A DNA stretch of 64,000 bases from Shimwellia blattae DSM 4481 = NBRC 105725 (GTDB lineage: Bacteria; Pseudomonadota; Gammaproteobacteria; Enterobacterales; Enterobacteriaceae). The first letter of the stretch is position 1; every line of letters begins with the position of its first letter. Where the stretch lies: assembly GCF_000262305.1 (NCBI RefSeq), contig NC_017910.1, forward strand, positions 3,658,001-3,722,000, read 5' to 3'. Below, in pieces: positions 9,301 through 17,303 of this stretch. The notes under the pieces are model-generated. The model saw only the letters and a program-made list of their open reading frames with translations. It ran no database searches and was not told where the DNA came from. A program made the position numbers and the translations under genes.

Positions 9301-10147
9301 CGTTCACGCTCCCGGCGGTGGAGTCAATATCCAGCGCATCAAGGTGCATCAGCCCGTCGACACTGCTGACTTTGAGCAGCATATCTTTCACGGTGACATC
9401 CGTATCCCCGGTCAGGCGCAGCTGTTTACCCCGGAAAGCTTCCACCGTCAGATTCACCGGAATATGCACGTCGGCAATCTCCGGCAGCAGCGGTTTGGCA
9501 AACAGCTGTTTCAGGGTCTCGCCAAGCGGCGGTTCGTCGGGTTCTGGCTCGGTAACTTTGGGCTTGACCACCTGCTCTTCGGCAACTTTTGCCACCTTCG
9601 GCAGGGCAATCAGTAGCCCGGAAATGGTCGTGGGTTTGAGCACCATATTGCGCTCTTCCCAGCTCATCGCCGTGGAGAAATCCAGCAGCGAGATCGCGGT
9701 ATCGTCAATTTTTACACTGACATTATTCAGGGTGACCTGGCTGAGGCTAATAGGATACGGGGTGCTGAGATTCAGCGGGCCGCTGTCCTCTTCGGGCTCC
9801 GGCGGCGGGGACGGCGGCATTTTGCTGCTGTCGATAGCCACGCTGACATCCTTCAGGCCAAGGGCGTTGACACAAAAGCTACTGCGCTTCAGGCAGCCCA
9901 GCCCCACCGAAAGGTGCAGTTCACCGGCATTTACCGCCACACCCGGCTGCTGGTAAGTGACCCCTTTGAGGGTCAGATCCTTCCAGCCCCCCGTCACGCT
10001 GCGGATATCCAGCCCCGGCACCCAGCGGTTCGCCGCATTAAACAGCATATGCAGCCCGGTCGTGGTCCCGACCAGAAATCCCACCGCGCCGATGATAACC
10101 ACCAGCAGCACGAACAGAGCGAGGATTATTTTCTTCCATAAACTCAT
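6365..10147 (-). CDS. tamB: Translocation and assembly module protein TamB
   Basis: Inner-membrane anchored, periplasm-spanning AsmA-like protein, 1260 residues (E. coli 1259). A single N-terminal membrane segment (residues about 7-30) is followed by long beta-rich repeats. The C-terminal DUF490 domain ends in LYRFEF, the region that contacts TamA. The family is involved in envelope assembly and phospholipid transport to the outer membrane. The ATG overlaps the tamA stop in an ATGA, which implies coupled translation and a fixed partnership. Confidence 0.97.
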   Translation of the reverse strand: MSLWKKIILALFVLLVVIIGAVGFLVGTTTGLHMLFNAANRWVPGLDIRSVTGGWKDLTLKGVTYQQPGVAVNAGELHLSVGLGCLKRSSFCVNALGLKDVSVAIDSSKMPPSPPPEPEEDSGPLNLSTPYPISLSQVTLNNVSVKIDDTAISLLDFSTAMSWEERNMVLKPTTISGLLIALPKVAKVAEEQVVKPKVTEPEPDEPPLGETLKQLFAKPLLPEIADVHIPVNLTVEAFRGKQLRLTGDTDVTVKDMLLKVSSVDGLMHLDALDIDSTAGSVNATGKAELRDNWPVDITLNSALNLDAVKGEKIKMQVTGALRDKLKVGVNLSGPVDVQLHATTELATPGLPLNLEVLSKQLYWPLTGSRQFQADNLALKLTGKATDYTLSVRGAVKGEQIPATDITLNGKGNARQLSLDKLSLATLQGHVDLQALLDWQQAISWRGELSLNGINTAKQYPQWPSKLDGIIQTRGSLYGGSWQMEIPKIQLHGNVKENAVKVEGQAKGNSYMQWKIPGLHVALGRNMADIKGELGVKALNLDATIDAPGLNNALPGLGGTAKGLIKVRGNVDAPQLLADVTASNLRWQELSVSSVVLKGDVTSSEQIAGALNLRVERIAQPGVNIGLVALDAKGNEQHHQLALRIQGEPVSGQLDLSGSFSRKEERWRGQLTNTRFATPVGPWSQRGAVSLDYRNALQSVAIGPHCWVNPNAELCVPQTIEAGAKGHAAINLNRFDLAMLKTFMPETTQAAGVFSGKADVKWDTTGPGLPQGSVSLDGRGVKVTQDVNGAALPIGFDTLNLSAELKNNRARLGWLVRLTNNGQLDGDIQVSDPENRRGLAGNVNMRNFSLAMINPVFSRGEKAQGMLNANLTLGGNVERPQLFGDLRLTGLDIDGNFMPFDMQSGSQVAMRFNGMSSVLNGQIVTQQGYINLSGNADWSQLDNWRARIAAKGTKVRVTIPPMVRVDVSPDVVFEATPKLFLLDGNVDVPWARIVVHDVPASAVGVSGDEVMLDKNLKPEKAQSAGIPINSNLNIHVGNNVRLEAFGLKARLTGDLKVVQDQQGLGLNGQINIPSGRFHAYGQDLIVRKGELLFSGPPDQPILNIEAIRNPDATEDDVTAGIRVTGPADQPKAEVFSDPAMSQQAALSYLLRGQGLDSSQSDSSAMTSMLIGMGLAQSGQVVGKIGETFGISNLALDTQGVGDSSQVVVSGYVLPGLQVKYGVGIFDSLATLTLRYRLMPKLYLEAVSGVDQALDLLYRFEF

Positions 10148-11877
10148 AATTCTGGCCCCAGTCCAATGTAAAACTGTACCCCGTGCTGGTCTTTATCACC
10201 GACGGGGGCGGCAAAGTCGAGCTTGACCGGCCCGACCGGCGACTGCCAGCGTACCCCGACACCGGCACCGGTTTTAATGTCGCTGCGTTTAATGTCGTTC
10301 ACCGCCTCTCCGGAGTCGACAAAGACCGCGCCCCACCATTTACCGGTCACGTTGTACTGGTATTCCACCGAGCCGGTCGCCAGTTTTGAGGCACCGGTCA
10401 GCTTGCCGCTGCTGTCTTCCGGGGAGATTTTTTTATAGTCGTAACCACGAATACTGCGATCGCCCCCGGCAAAAAAGCGCAGATCCGGCGGAACCTTGTC
10501 GAAGTCATTGGTTTCGATCCAGCCCAGGTTGCCGCGCAGTACAAAGCGGTGTTTTTCCGCCAGGGTGCGGATCCAGACGTTCTGGGCCTGAATAACGGCA
10601 AAATCCACATCAGATCCCCAGCCCGTGTCAGAGACATCCAGCGAATAGCGCTGTGAATCCCCCCAGGTGGGCATCAGCCCCCCACGGGAGCGGGTGCGGC
10701 TTAAGCTGACCCCCGGATAAAACAGCATGGTGGTGTTGGTCACTTCACCCTGGGTAAAGTGGCTGAGGCTCCAGCGCATATTGATTGCCCGCTGCCAGCC
10801 GCTGGACATCTCCCAGTAACGGGAGGCCGCAAAGGTGGTGGAGTCGGATTTGGTGTCGTTCAGGTCGGTGTTTTTATAGCCGCCCTGCAGCAAGTAATAC
10901 TGTTCCAGCGGGCTTTTCAGCAGCGGTACTTTGTAGCTGAAATCGAGGATCTGCTCCGGGGAGGAGATACTGATGCTGGATGTCAGACTGTGCCCGTAAG
11001 AGTTCACCCAGGGCTTGTTCCAGGTGGTCGTCAGCCGGGGCCCCACATCCGTGGAGTAGCCAATACCGGTTTCAATGGAGTTTTCCGTGCGCGGGCTCAT
11101 CACCCCGTGCAGCGGCAGCACTTTGGTTTTACGGGATTTATCAAACTCCGGGGCCACCACGACTGAGTTAAACCAGCCGGTGGCAGACAGCCTGCGGTTC
11201 AGCTCGCCCAGATCGGCGGAGGTGTAATAATCCCCGCGTTTAAACGGCACCAGCGCCTGGAGATACTCTTCGCGGATTTGCGAGCCTTCAAAGGTCACCT
11301 CGCCGAAGCGGTAGCGCTCGCCGCTGTCGTAGTCGATATCCCAGAACGCCTGGTGGCGATCGAGGGAGACCCCCAACTGGTGTTTTTTAAACTCACCGTC
11401 AAAGTACCCTTTGTGCAGGGTAACGCTGGTTATCTCTTTCTTGAAACTATCGTAATCGCCGTGATTGAGCACAGAGCCTATCTTCGGGCGTTTTTTCAGC
11501 AGGTTCAGGTAGTCTTTATCGGTCTGGGCACCGCCACGGAACACCACGTCCGTGCCGCCAATCAGCACAGGCTGGCCCGGCGAGACTTTCGCCACCAGCA
11601 CCTGGCGGCCTTTTGCCGGCGGCGGACGCAGTTCAAAATCGATCTGCGGTTCGTAATAGCCCAGCGCCTTCAGCCCTTCGCGGATGGCATCATCAACGCG
11701 TGCGCGAAAGCGGCGATCGGGGGTCACCTCATCGCTTTCAATCGTGGACAACTGGGCCCTGACATTCTTTTTCAGCTCGCCGGATAACCCCTCCAGCTGT
11801 AAGCGAATATTGGCCGCATTTGCCACCCCGCTTGCCAGACACAGGCCAGCAATACATAGCATTCGTAGTTGTGGCAC
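10144..11877 (-). CDS. tamA: Translocation and assembly module outer membrane protein TamA
   Basis: Omp85-family outer membrane protein. I chose the GTG at 11877, preceded by AGGAGA, because it yields 577 residues, exactly the E. coli length, and a clean signal peptide ending VANAA; the longer ORF from 11934 has no signal-like start. Three POTRA domains occupy roughly residues 20-265. The 16-strand barrel follows, with the Omp85 motif FFAGGDRSIRGY and a C-terminal YIGLGPEL strand. It forms a complex with TamB, encoded next in the operon. Confidence 0.96.
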   Translation of the reverse strand: MPQLRMLCIAGLCLASGVANAANIRLQLEGLSGELKKNVRAQLSTIESDEVTPDRRFRARVDDAIREGLKALGYYEPQIDFELRPPPAKGRQVLVAKVSPGQPVLIGGTDVVFRGGAQTDKDYLNLLKKRPKIGSVLNHGDYDSFKKEITSVTLHKGYFDGEFKKHQLGVSLDRHQAFWDIDYDSGERYRFGEVTFEGSQIREEYLQALVPFKRGDYYTSADLGELNRRLSATGWFNSVVVAPEFDKSRKTKVLPLHGVMSPRTENSIETGIGYSTDVGPRLTTTWNKPWVNSYGHSLTSSISISSPEQILDFSYKVPLLKSPLEQYYLLQGGYKNTDLNDTKSDSTTFAASRYWEMSSGWQRAINMRWSLSHFTQGEVTNTTMLFYPGVSLSRTRSRGGLMPTWGDSQRYSLDVSDTGWGSDVDFAVIQAQNVWIRTLAEKHRFVLRGNLGWIETNDFDKVPPDLRFFAGGDRSIRGYDYKKISPEDSSGKLTGASKLATGSVEYQYNVTGKWWGAVFVDSGEAVNDIKRSDIKTGAGVGVRWQSPVGPVKLDFAAPVGDKDQHGVQFYIGLGPEL

Positions 11878-12190
11878 GTCTTCTCCTGAATCCCTCGTCA
11901 AAATAAAACCAATGCCGCCGCCCGCGGCTAACAATCACCCTGAGTGGGTTGAAAAACACAATGCAATTGCAATATTTTTAATACAAAATGGCAACAAACC
12001 CACAATACGCCACGTTTGTTGCAGCGTAAGGAAACCATAAGTTTAGCGGTTTCGTCATAAATCTTCGTTTTTCTGTAGCAAATTCGCCAGATTACCGGCA
12101 ATGCGCGCGTTATTGTCTGCAAATACGCCGGGGGTTACAACCTGAGAGCCGGTATCTGGCCGTTTTCTTTTCACCGGGAGAAGTGCATTA
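11878..12190. other. Divergent tamA/msrA intergenic region
   Basis: A 313-bp AT-rich gap that must hold promoters for tamA (leftward) and msrA (rightward). I see a 10-base palindrome TGCAATTGCA at 11962-11971 and a GGGAG ribosome site for msrA, but no consensus promoter that I would defend and no gene. Confidence 0.6.
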
Positions 12191-12835
12191 ATGAAAATGT
12201 TCGATAAATCGCAGCTGATCAGCAGCGCATCCGCCCTGCCGGGCCGCAATACCCCCATGCCCGTCGCCACCCTGAACGTGGTCAGCCAGCACTCCATGAC
12301 CCACATCCCGGAAGGTATGGCGGTGGCCCTGTTCGCGATGGGGTGCTTCTGGGGCGTTGAACGCCTGTTCTGGCAACAGCCGGGGGTCTACAGCACCGCG
12401 GCGGGCTATACCGGCGGTTATACCCCCAACCCCACCTACCGCGAAGTGTGCTCCGGCCAGACCGGCCACGCAGAAGCGGTGCGGGTGGTCTTTGACCCCG
12501 CGGTTATCAGTTACCGCCAGTTATTGCAGCTGTTCTGGGAAAACCACGATCCGGCCCAGGGCATGAGCCAGGGTAACGATCAGGGCACACAGTACCGCTC
12601 CGCCATTTATACCACCAGCCCGGAGCAGGAAAGCGCCGCCCGGGAGAGCCTGGCGCGCTTTCAGCAGGCCATGGCAGACGCCGGAGACCACCGGGTCATC
12701 ACCACTGAAATCGCCAGCGCCACGCCATTTTATTATGCAGAAGATGAACACCAGCAATATCTGCATAAGAACCCGGGTGGGTACTGCAATCTCGGCGGTA
12801 CGGGTATCTGCCTGCCACCGCAATCGCGTGGATAA
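12191..12835 (+). CDS. msrA: Peptide methionine sulfoxide reductase MsrA
   Basis: Reduces the S-epimer of methionine sulfoxide in oxidised proteins, using thioredoxin. 214 residues (E. coli 212). The catalytic motif GCFWGVE places the nucleophilic cysteine at residue 52. Recycling cysteines are visible near the C-terminus (YCNLGGTGICLPP). The start MKMFDK aligns with E. coli MSLFDK and is preceded by GGGAG. Divergent from tamA, as in E. coli. Confidence 0.97.
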   Translation: MKMFDKSQLISSASALPGRNTPMPVATLNVVSQHSMTHIPEGMAVALFAMGCFWGVERLFWQQPGVYSTAAGYTGGYTPNPTYREVCSGQTGHAEAVRVVFDPAVISYRQLLQLFWENHDPAQGMSQGNDQGTQYRSAIYTTSPEQESAARESLARFQQAMADAGDHRVITTEIASATPFYYAEDEHQQYLHKNPGGYCNLGGTGICLPPQSRG

Positions 12836-13106
12836 GCGGCTATTTTCATTGCCGCCCGGCGGTTTCCCCGGCACAGGACGGAGTAAACAGCCGTAATAAT
12901 AAGCATAATCAGCAGGCCGTAATGCTAATGTCTGATTTAATGGCATTTATCTCTGGCCAGCTGCCCTTTGCTGGCAGCCTGATATCTGATTACGCTATAC
13001 TAGTGCGGAAATTGGCCGGTCCATCATCTTCGGGCTGGCCGTTAATTTTGTCATACAAAATATCAACTTCCCTTCCGAGGCTCTGGCCATAACGGCCGGA
13101 TAAAAT

Positions 13107-14450
13107 ATGTTAAACAGTATATTAGTTATACTTAGTCTGATTGCTATCAGTGCGTTCTTTTCGATCTCTGAGATCTCGCTGGCCGCCTCCCGTAAAATTA
13201 AACTTAAACTGCTGGCGGATGAGGGCGACATCAATGCACAACGGGTGCTCAAAATGCAGGAGAACCCGGGCACATTTTTTACCGTGGTGCAGATTGGCCT
13301 CAACGCGGTGGCTATCCTCGGTGGTATCGTCGGTGATGCGGCGTTTTCTCCGCTCTTTCGCGATATTCTGCTTAAGGTCGCCTCGCCAGAGCTGGCGGAG
13401 CAACTGAGCTTTATCCTCTCCTTCTCTCTGGTCACCGGGATGTTTATCCTGTTTGCCGACTTAACCCCGAAACGCATCGGTATGGTAGCGCCTGAAGCGG
13501 TCGCTTTACGTATCATCAACCCGATGCGCTTCTGCCTGCTGGTGTTCCGCCCGCTGGTCTGGTTCTTTAACGGGCTGGCCAATATGATTTTCCGTCTCTT
13601 CAAACTGCCAATGGAGCGCAAAGACGATATTACGTCTGACGATATCTACGCCGTTGTTGAGGCCGGGGCCCTTGCCGGTGTGCTGCGCAAGCAGGAGCAT
13701 GAGCTGATTGAAAACGTCTTTGAGCTGGAGTCGCGCACGGTGCCCTCTTCCATGACCTCGCGGGAGAACATCGTCTGGTTCGACTTGCAGGAAGATGAGC
13801 AGAGCCTGAAAAACAAAATCGCCGATCACCCCCACTCCAAATTCCTGGTGTGTAAAGACGATATCGACCACATCATCGGTTATGTGGACTCTAAAGAGTT
13901 ACTGAACCGGGTGCTGGGCAACCAGAGCCTGGCCCTGAACAGCGGTGTCCATATCCGCAGCGCACTGATGGTGCCCGACACGCTGACCTTGTCTGAAGCC
14001 CTGGAGAGCTTTAAATCCGCCGGGGAAGATTTCGCGGTTATCATGAACGAGTACGCGCTGGTGGTGGGGATCATTACACTTAACGACGTGATGACCACCC
14101 TGATGGGGGATCTGGTCGGCATGGGCACGGAAGATCAGATTGTCGCCCGTGACGAAAACTCCTGGCTGGTAGAGGGCGGCACCCCGATTGATGACGTGAT
14201 GCGCGTCCTGGACATTGACGAGTTCCCGCAGTCTGACAACTATGAAACCATCGGTGGTTTTATGATGTTTATGCTGCGCAAAATCCCGAAACGCACGGAT
14301 TTCGTTAAGTTTTCCGGGTATAAGTTTGAGGTGGTGGATATCGATAACTTCCGTATCGATCAGCTACTGGTGACCCGGCTGGAAAGCCGCCCGATTGCGC
14401 TGGCCCCCAAGCTGGCAGACCCGGCGACACCACAGCCTGAGGCGGAATAA
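13107..14450 (+). CDS. ytfL: Polyamine exporter / CNNM-like protein YtfL (PaeA)
   Basis: Inner-membrane protein of 447 residues, the same length as E. coli YtfL, reported there as the cadaverine/putrescine exporter PaeA. The N-terminal DUF21 membrane domain covers about residues 1-190. A cytoplasmic CBS-pair region and a CorC_HlyC domain ending before residue 430 follow. The 5' leader is unusual: a TATACT -10 element at 12996-13001, then three small hairpins, the last of which can include the weak GGAT ribosome site. Confidence 0.95.
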   Translation: MLNSILVILSLIAISAFFSISEISLAASRKIKLKLLADEGDINAQRVLKMQENPGTFFTVVQIGLNAVAILGGIVGDAAFSPLFRDILLKVASPELAEQLSFILSFSLVTGMFILFADLTPKRIGMVAPEAVALRIINPMRFCLLVFRPLVWFFNGLANMIFRLFKLPMERKDDITSDDIYAVVEAGALAGVLRKQEHELIENVFELESRTVPSSMTSRENIVWFDLQEDEQSLKNKIADHPHSKFLVCKDDIDHIIGYVDSKELLNRVLGNQSLALNSGVHIRSALMVPDTLTLSEALESFKSAGEDFAVIMNEYALVVGIITLNDVMTTLMGDLVGMGTEDQIVARDENSWLVEGGTPIDDVMRVLDIDEFPQSDNYETIGGFMMFMLRKIPKRTDFVKFSGYKFEVVDIDNFRIDQLLVTRLESRPIALAPKLADPATPQPEAE

Positions 14451-14457
14451 TCCCTGT

Positions 14458-14483
14458 GGGGCGGTGATTCACCGCCCTTTTTT
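14458..14483 (+). terminator. ytfL intrinsic terminator
   Basis: GGGCGGT pairs with ACCGCCC around a 5-base loop and is followed by six T, eight bases after the ytfL stop. Confidence 0.92.
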
Positions 14484-15052
14484 ATTGTTCATCACATTTA
14501 AGCGTGGCGGCTGAAGCCTTTTCCCAAAAGGTGGTTTGTGAGAATAGCGATTCGCAGGCGCTTCAGGTTCGGATATATGAACGCCCGGTGAACGGGTTCC
14601 GCTCCCCGACGATGGGCACTCATATGTTGTGTACGGAACCTGGTCGCGTTCCAGGAGGGGGGGCCGGCCCCCTCCTGGAGACCTCGCCGGCCCGCGGTCA
14701 ATCGCCGCTGCGCGGTTCGCTGCAACTCCGGCTTGCTCTGGCGGACCAGTCAGGATTATTCGCCTCATCCATGAGGCTCACCCCTCCGGGGCCAGCGCAA
14801 GCGCTGTTTAACATTGTTCCTGACAATGTTATGCGGCATCCATGCCTCAGCCTTCCTTCTGGCTGCCATCCTGGCAGCCAGTCCTTGAGCTGCACCTGCG
14901 TTTCCGCCGATTGCCTTTATGCGGGGGTTTAACACCCTCGCGGCCATTAACTGACATTCAGCGGCATTTCAGCCGCTGAAACCGTGCTGTTGTACCGCAG
15001 GGGTTTTCCTGTCCCCCGCGATGAACTTTTTTATGGGCGTCATCCGGGCATT
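14484..15052. other. Hairpin-rich gene-free segment of unknown nature
   Basis: About 570 bases lie between the ytfL terminator and the oppositely directed ytfK terminator, and none of it is explained by known genes. It holds a chain of perfect short inverted repeats: 14651-14678 (11-bp stem), 14762-14777 (7 bp), 14793-14806 (6 bp), 14810-14830 (8 bp), 14835-14846 (5 bp), 14860-14880 (9 bp) and 14957-14980 (9 bp). The longest open frame, 14504-14932 on plus (142 residues), starts with GTG, has no ribosome site and is rich in Pro, Gly and Arg, so I do not call it a gene. The general look recalls C4/Icd-type immunity loci of P1 and P4-like phages, but that is from memory. Confidence 0.5.
14564..14642. 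ncRNA. Candidate structured RNA of about 80 bases
   Basis: Three helices nest inside one another. CAGGTTC (14564-14570) pairs with GAACCTG (14636-14642), ATATGA (14575-14580) pairs with TCATAT (14620-14625), and CCCG pairs with CGGG inside (14584-14596). The right outer strand can alternatively pair with the CCAGG at 14651, giving a switch-like choice with the next hairpin. The strand is undetermined and no promoter was found. Size and nesting resemble the C4 antisense RNA class, which is inference only. Confidence 0.3.
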
Positions 15053-15085
15053 AAAAAGCCTGAGACGGTATAACCGGCTCAGGCT
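15053..15085 (-). terminator. ytfK intrinsic terminator
   Basis: AGCCTGAG and CTCAGGCT form the outer stem and CGGT/ACCG the inner one, around ATA. On the minus strand the hairpin is followed by TTTTAA. It lies about 50 bases past the ytfK stop. Confidence 0.8.
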
Positions 15086-15136
15086 ACTTACGCGCGATAA
15101 CGCAAAGGGCTCTCTTGCACACCGCGAGTCTGCGGG

Positions 15137-15343
15137 TTAACCCATATCTGTCTGCAGACGCAGAACCTGGCGGTTAACTTCAGACATCACCGACAAATGC
15201 AGTTTATCTTTCACCTTCGGAATGAGGATTCTGCCCTTGTCAAACTCAAACGCGCCAACGTCCTTGATATACAACCGTCCACGAAACAGGATTTTCACGT
15301 ACTTTGCCACCTGAAGGGGATTGTAACGCTGGAAAATTTTCAT
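15137..15343 (-). CDS. ytfK: YtfK, small SpoT-interacting stress protein
   Basis: 68-residue cytoplasmic protein nearly identical to E. coli YtfK (MKIFQRYNPLQVAKYV), a DUF1107 family member reported to stimulate SpoT-dependent (p)ppGpp accumulation. I chose the ATG at 15343, with AGGAG nine bases upstream; a TTG three codons earlier is too close to that site. It has a private terminator and a 5' hairpin (15504-15532). In E. coli it is PhoB-regulated, but I could not find a convincing Pho box here. Confidence 0.95.
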   Translation of the reverse strand: MKIFQRYNPLQVAKYVKILFRGRLYIKDVGAFEFDKGRILIPKVKDKLHLSVMSEVNRQVLRLQTDMG

Positions 15344-15775
15344 TCTTTTCAACTCCTGCTAGTCATACGCCTCAGCTGAACCACAATCGGCCAATCCATA
15401 TAAGACGTAAAAAATACCCGTCACATTTCAAACAGAGCCAGTTGTTGCCGGATATCCCTCAGAAGTAGTCCTTTCTTCTGCTGGAGGCCCCATTCTGCCG
15501 CTCAAAATCGCCTCTGGGTTTTCTGAGGCGATAGAACTATAGCTGAATTATCAAATATCGCCAGCATATATAACTTTTTTTACCGTTTCATTACAATCAT
15601 TCAGAGTTTTCTTTTCAGTTCCTGAGCCAGCAAAGTATAACGAGTCGAATTAATCCTAATGTGTGCGGTTGGCCGCAATCTGGCATCACCATTGCGTGAA
15701 AAGTCACAAAACCCACTTATTCTTATTCAGTAACCATCTGGTCCGATCACTACGACAAGAATAATGGAGCGCTCT
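15344..15775. other. Divergent ytfK/ytfJ intergenic region
   Basis: 432 bp with no gene. On the minus strand a TATAGT hexamer (15541-15536) is followed at once by ATCGCCTC/GAGGCGAT (15532-15507) and TTTT, so a ytfK transcript starting there would begin in a terminator-like hairpin. The rest is AT-rich, with a ytfJ ribosome site GGAG at 15766-15769. Confidence 0.5.
15504..15532 (-). promoter_or_regulatory. Terminator-like hairpin in the ytfK leader
   Basis: Eight-bp stem ATCGCCTC/GAGGCGAT with a 10-base loop and TTTT after it on the minus strand. It is about 160 bases before ytfK and could act as an attenuator, or end an upstream transcript. Confidence 0.35.
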
Positions 15776-16330
15776 ATGACCCTGCGACATCTGATAACCC
15801 TGGCGGCCCTGCTCTTCCCGCTGGCGGTCTCTGCCCATGATTTTACTGAAAACCAGCGTGTCCCCCCGGTGGGCATTGCCGATAAAGGCGAGCTGCTGCT
15901 GGATAACGGCAACTTTAGCTACCGTCCCTGGAACAGCGCCCAGCTGGCGGGAAAAGTGCGGGTTATCCAGCACATTGCCGGGCGCTCTTCGGCCAAAGAA
16001 GAGAATGCCGCGCTGATTGAAGCCATCAAAAGTGCTCAGCTTCCCCATGATCGCTACCAGACCACCACCATCGTCAACACTGACGATGCCATTATGGGCA
16101 CCGGGATGTTCGTGCGCAGCAGTATAGAGGGCAGTAAGAAGCAGTATCCGTGGTCGCAATTTATTGTCGACAGCCAGGGGGTGGCGAAGCAGAAATGGCA
16201 GCTGAAATCCGGCGGCTCGGCCATCGTGGTGCTGGACAACAGCGGCCGGGTGCAGTTTGTTAAAGACGGCCCGCTGAGCGGGCCGGAGGTGCAGCAGGTC
16301 ATGACGCTGCTGCGCAAGCTACTTCACTGA
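15776..16330 (+). CDS. ytfJ: YtfJ family periplasmic protein
   Basis: 184 residues, as in E. coli. A signal peptide ends at VSAH near residue 20. The mature part has the YtfJ_HI0045 thioredoxin-like fold with no CxxC, so a redox role is not evident and its function is unknown. The ATG at 15776 is chosen over an in-frame codon at 15764 because GGAG lies six bases before it and it matches the E. coli start MTLR. It ends 5 bases from cysQ, which converges on it. Confidence 0.94.
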   Translation: MTLRHLITLAALLFPLAVSAHDFTENQRVPPVGIADKGELLLDNGNFSYRPWNSAQLAGKVRVIQHIAGRSSAKEENAALIEAIKSAQLPHDRYQTTTIVNTDDAIMGTGMFVRSSIEGSKKQYPWSQFIVDSQGVAKQKWQLKSGGSAIVVLDNSGRVQFVKDGPLSGPEVQQVMTLLRKLLH

Positions 16331-16335
16331 GTGGC

Positions 16336-17076
16336 CTAGAAAACCGACACTCTGAACCCGGGGTTAAGGAACGACTCCCGGGGGGTATAGTCCAGGGTCC
16401 GGCCCTGCCAGTCATGGACCTGCGCCCCGGCCGCAACGGCAACCGCGTGCCCTGCGGCCGTATCCCACACGCAGGTAGGCCCGAAGCGCGGGTAGAGTTG
16501 CGCTTCCCCCTCCGCCACCAGGCAGAACTTCAGCGATGAACCCACCGAAACGGTCTGGTGATCGCCAAGCTCGGCCAGATAGTCGTTAAGCTCATCATCC
16601 ATATGGGAGCGGCTCACCACCACCAGCGGCGGGCGGCCATCCCGGGCTTTGATCGATTTGCGTATTCCGCACTCTTCTTTCCAGGCTTTGCCGTTCTCAG
16701 CGCTGTACATCACTTTTTTGACCGGCGCATATACCACCCCCAGCACCGGCTTACCCCGCTCGATCAGGGCAATATTGACCGTAAACTCGCCGTTGTGTTT
16801 GAGGAACTCCTTAGTGCCATCCAGCGGATCAACCAGCCAGTAGCGCTGCCAGTGCTGGCGCTCATCCCAGGGCTGGGGCGCCTCTTCGGACAGGACAGGA
16901 ATGTCCGGGGTCAGCATTTGCAGGCCACGTAAAATCACCTGATGCGCGGCAATATCCGCCGCCGTTACGGGTGAGTCATCCGCTTTGCGGGTGGCATCCA
17001 GCGGTTGTTCCCCCTGGTAGACCTGCATAATCGCATCACCCGCGTCCCGGGCCAGCTGGCAAATTTGTTCTAACAT
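16336..17076 (-). CDS. cysQ: 3'(2'),5'-bisphosphate nucleotidase CysQ
   Basis: Hydrolyses 3'-phosphoadenosine 5'-phosphate to AMP, protecting sulfate assimilation and RNA turnover from pAp. 246 residues, the E. coli length. Inositol monophosphatase motifs are visible: SEE at 63-65, DPLDGT at 83-88 and WDTAAGHA in the C-terminal part, which bind the Mg ions. ATG at 17076 with AGGTGAGG upstream; an in-frame GTG at 17088 would overlap that site. Peripheral membrane/cytoplasmic enzyme. Confidence 0.97.
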   Translation of the reverse strand: MLEQICQLARDAGDAIMQVYQGEQPLDATRKADDSPVTAADIAAHQVILRGLQMLTPDIPVLSEEAPQPWDERQHWQRYWLVDPLDGTKEFLKHNGEFTVNIALIERGKPVLGVVYAPVKKVMYSAENGKAWKEECGIRKSIKARDGRPPLVVVSRSHMDDELNDYLAELGDHQTVSVGSSLKFCLVAEGEAQLYPRFGPTCVWDTAAGHAVAVAAGAQVHDWQGRTLDYTPRESFLNPGFRVSVF

Positions 17077-17303
17077 CGCATACCTCACCTTCAGGAGCAG
17101 AAACCCCGTAAAATTAAAGGGTAACCTTTTGTTTTTTCATAACGGTTTTATAACGCACCGCGCCTGTTTCTGCTATCAGTAAACCTGCCGCCGGGCACAA
17201 TACCCCCTGTGGCACTATTATTTTACCGGGCAATGGTCTGGTTAAATTAAGTGTAGCTAAAAGCTGTTCTATAATGGAGGCGCTGATTCCCCGGAGGTGT
17301 GCT

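Noticed and set aside
14469..14768. 99-residue ORF on minus in the same segment
   Set aside because: It overlaps the ytfL terminator, has no ribosome site and is Pro/Arg/Gly-rich low-complexity.
14504..14932. 142-residue GTG-started ORF on plus, in the hairpin-rich segment
   Set aside because: No ribosome site and a composition set by the hairpins; it may be an Icd-like remnant, but I could not support a gene call.
15344..15470. Possible Pho box before ytfK
   Set aside because: The best candidate, CTGTTTGAAATGTGACG on minus, matches the second CTGTCAT repeat poorly.
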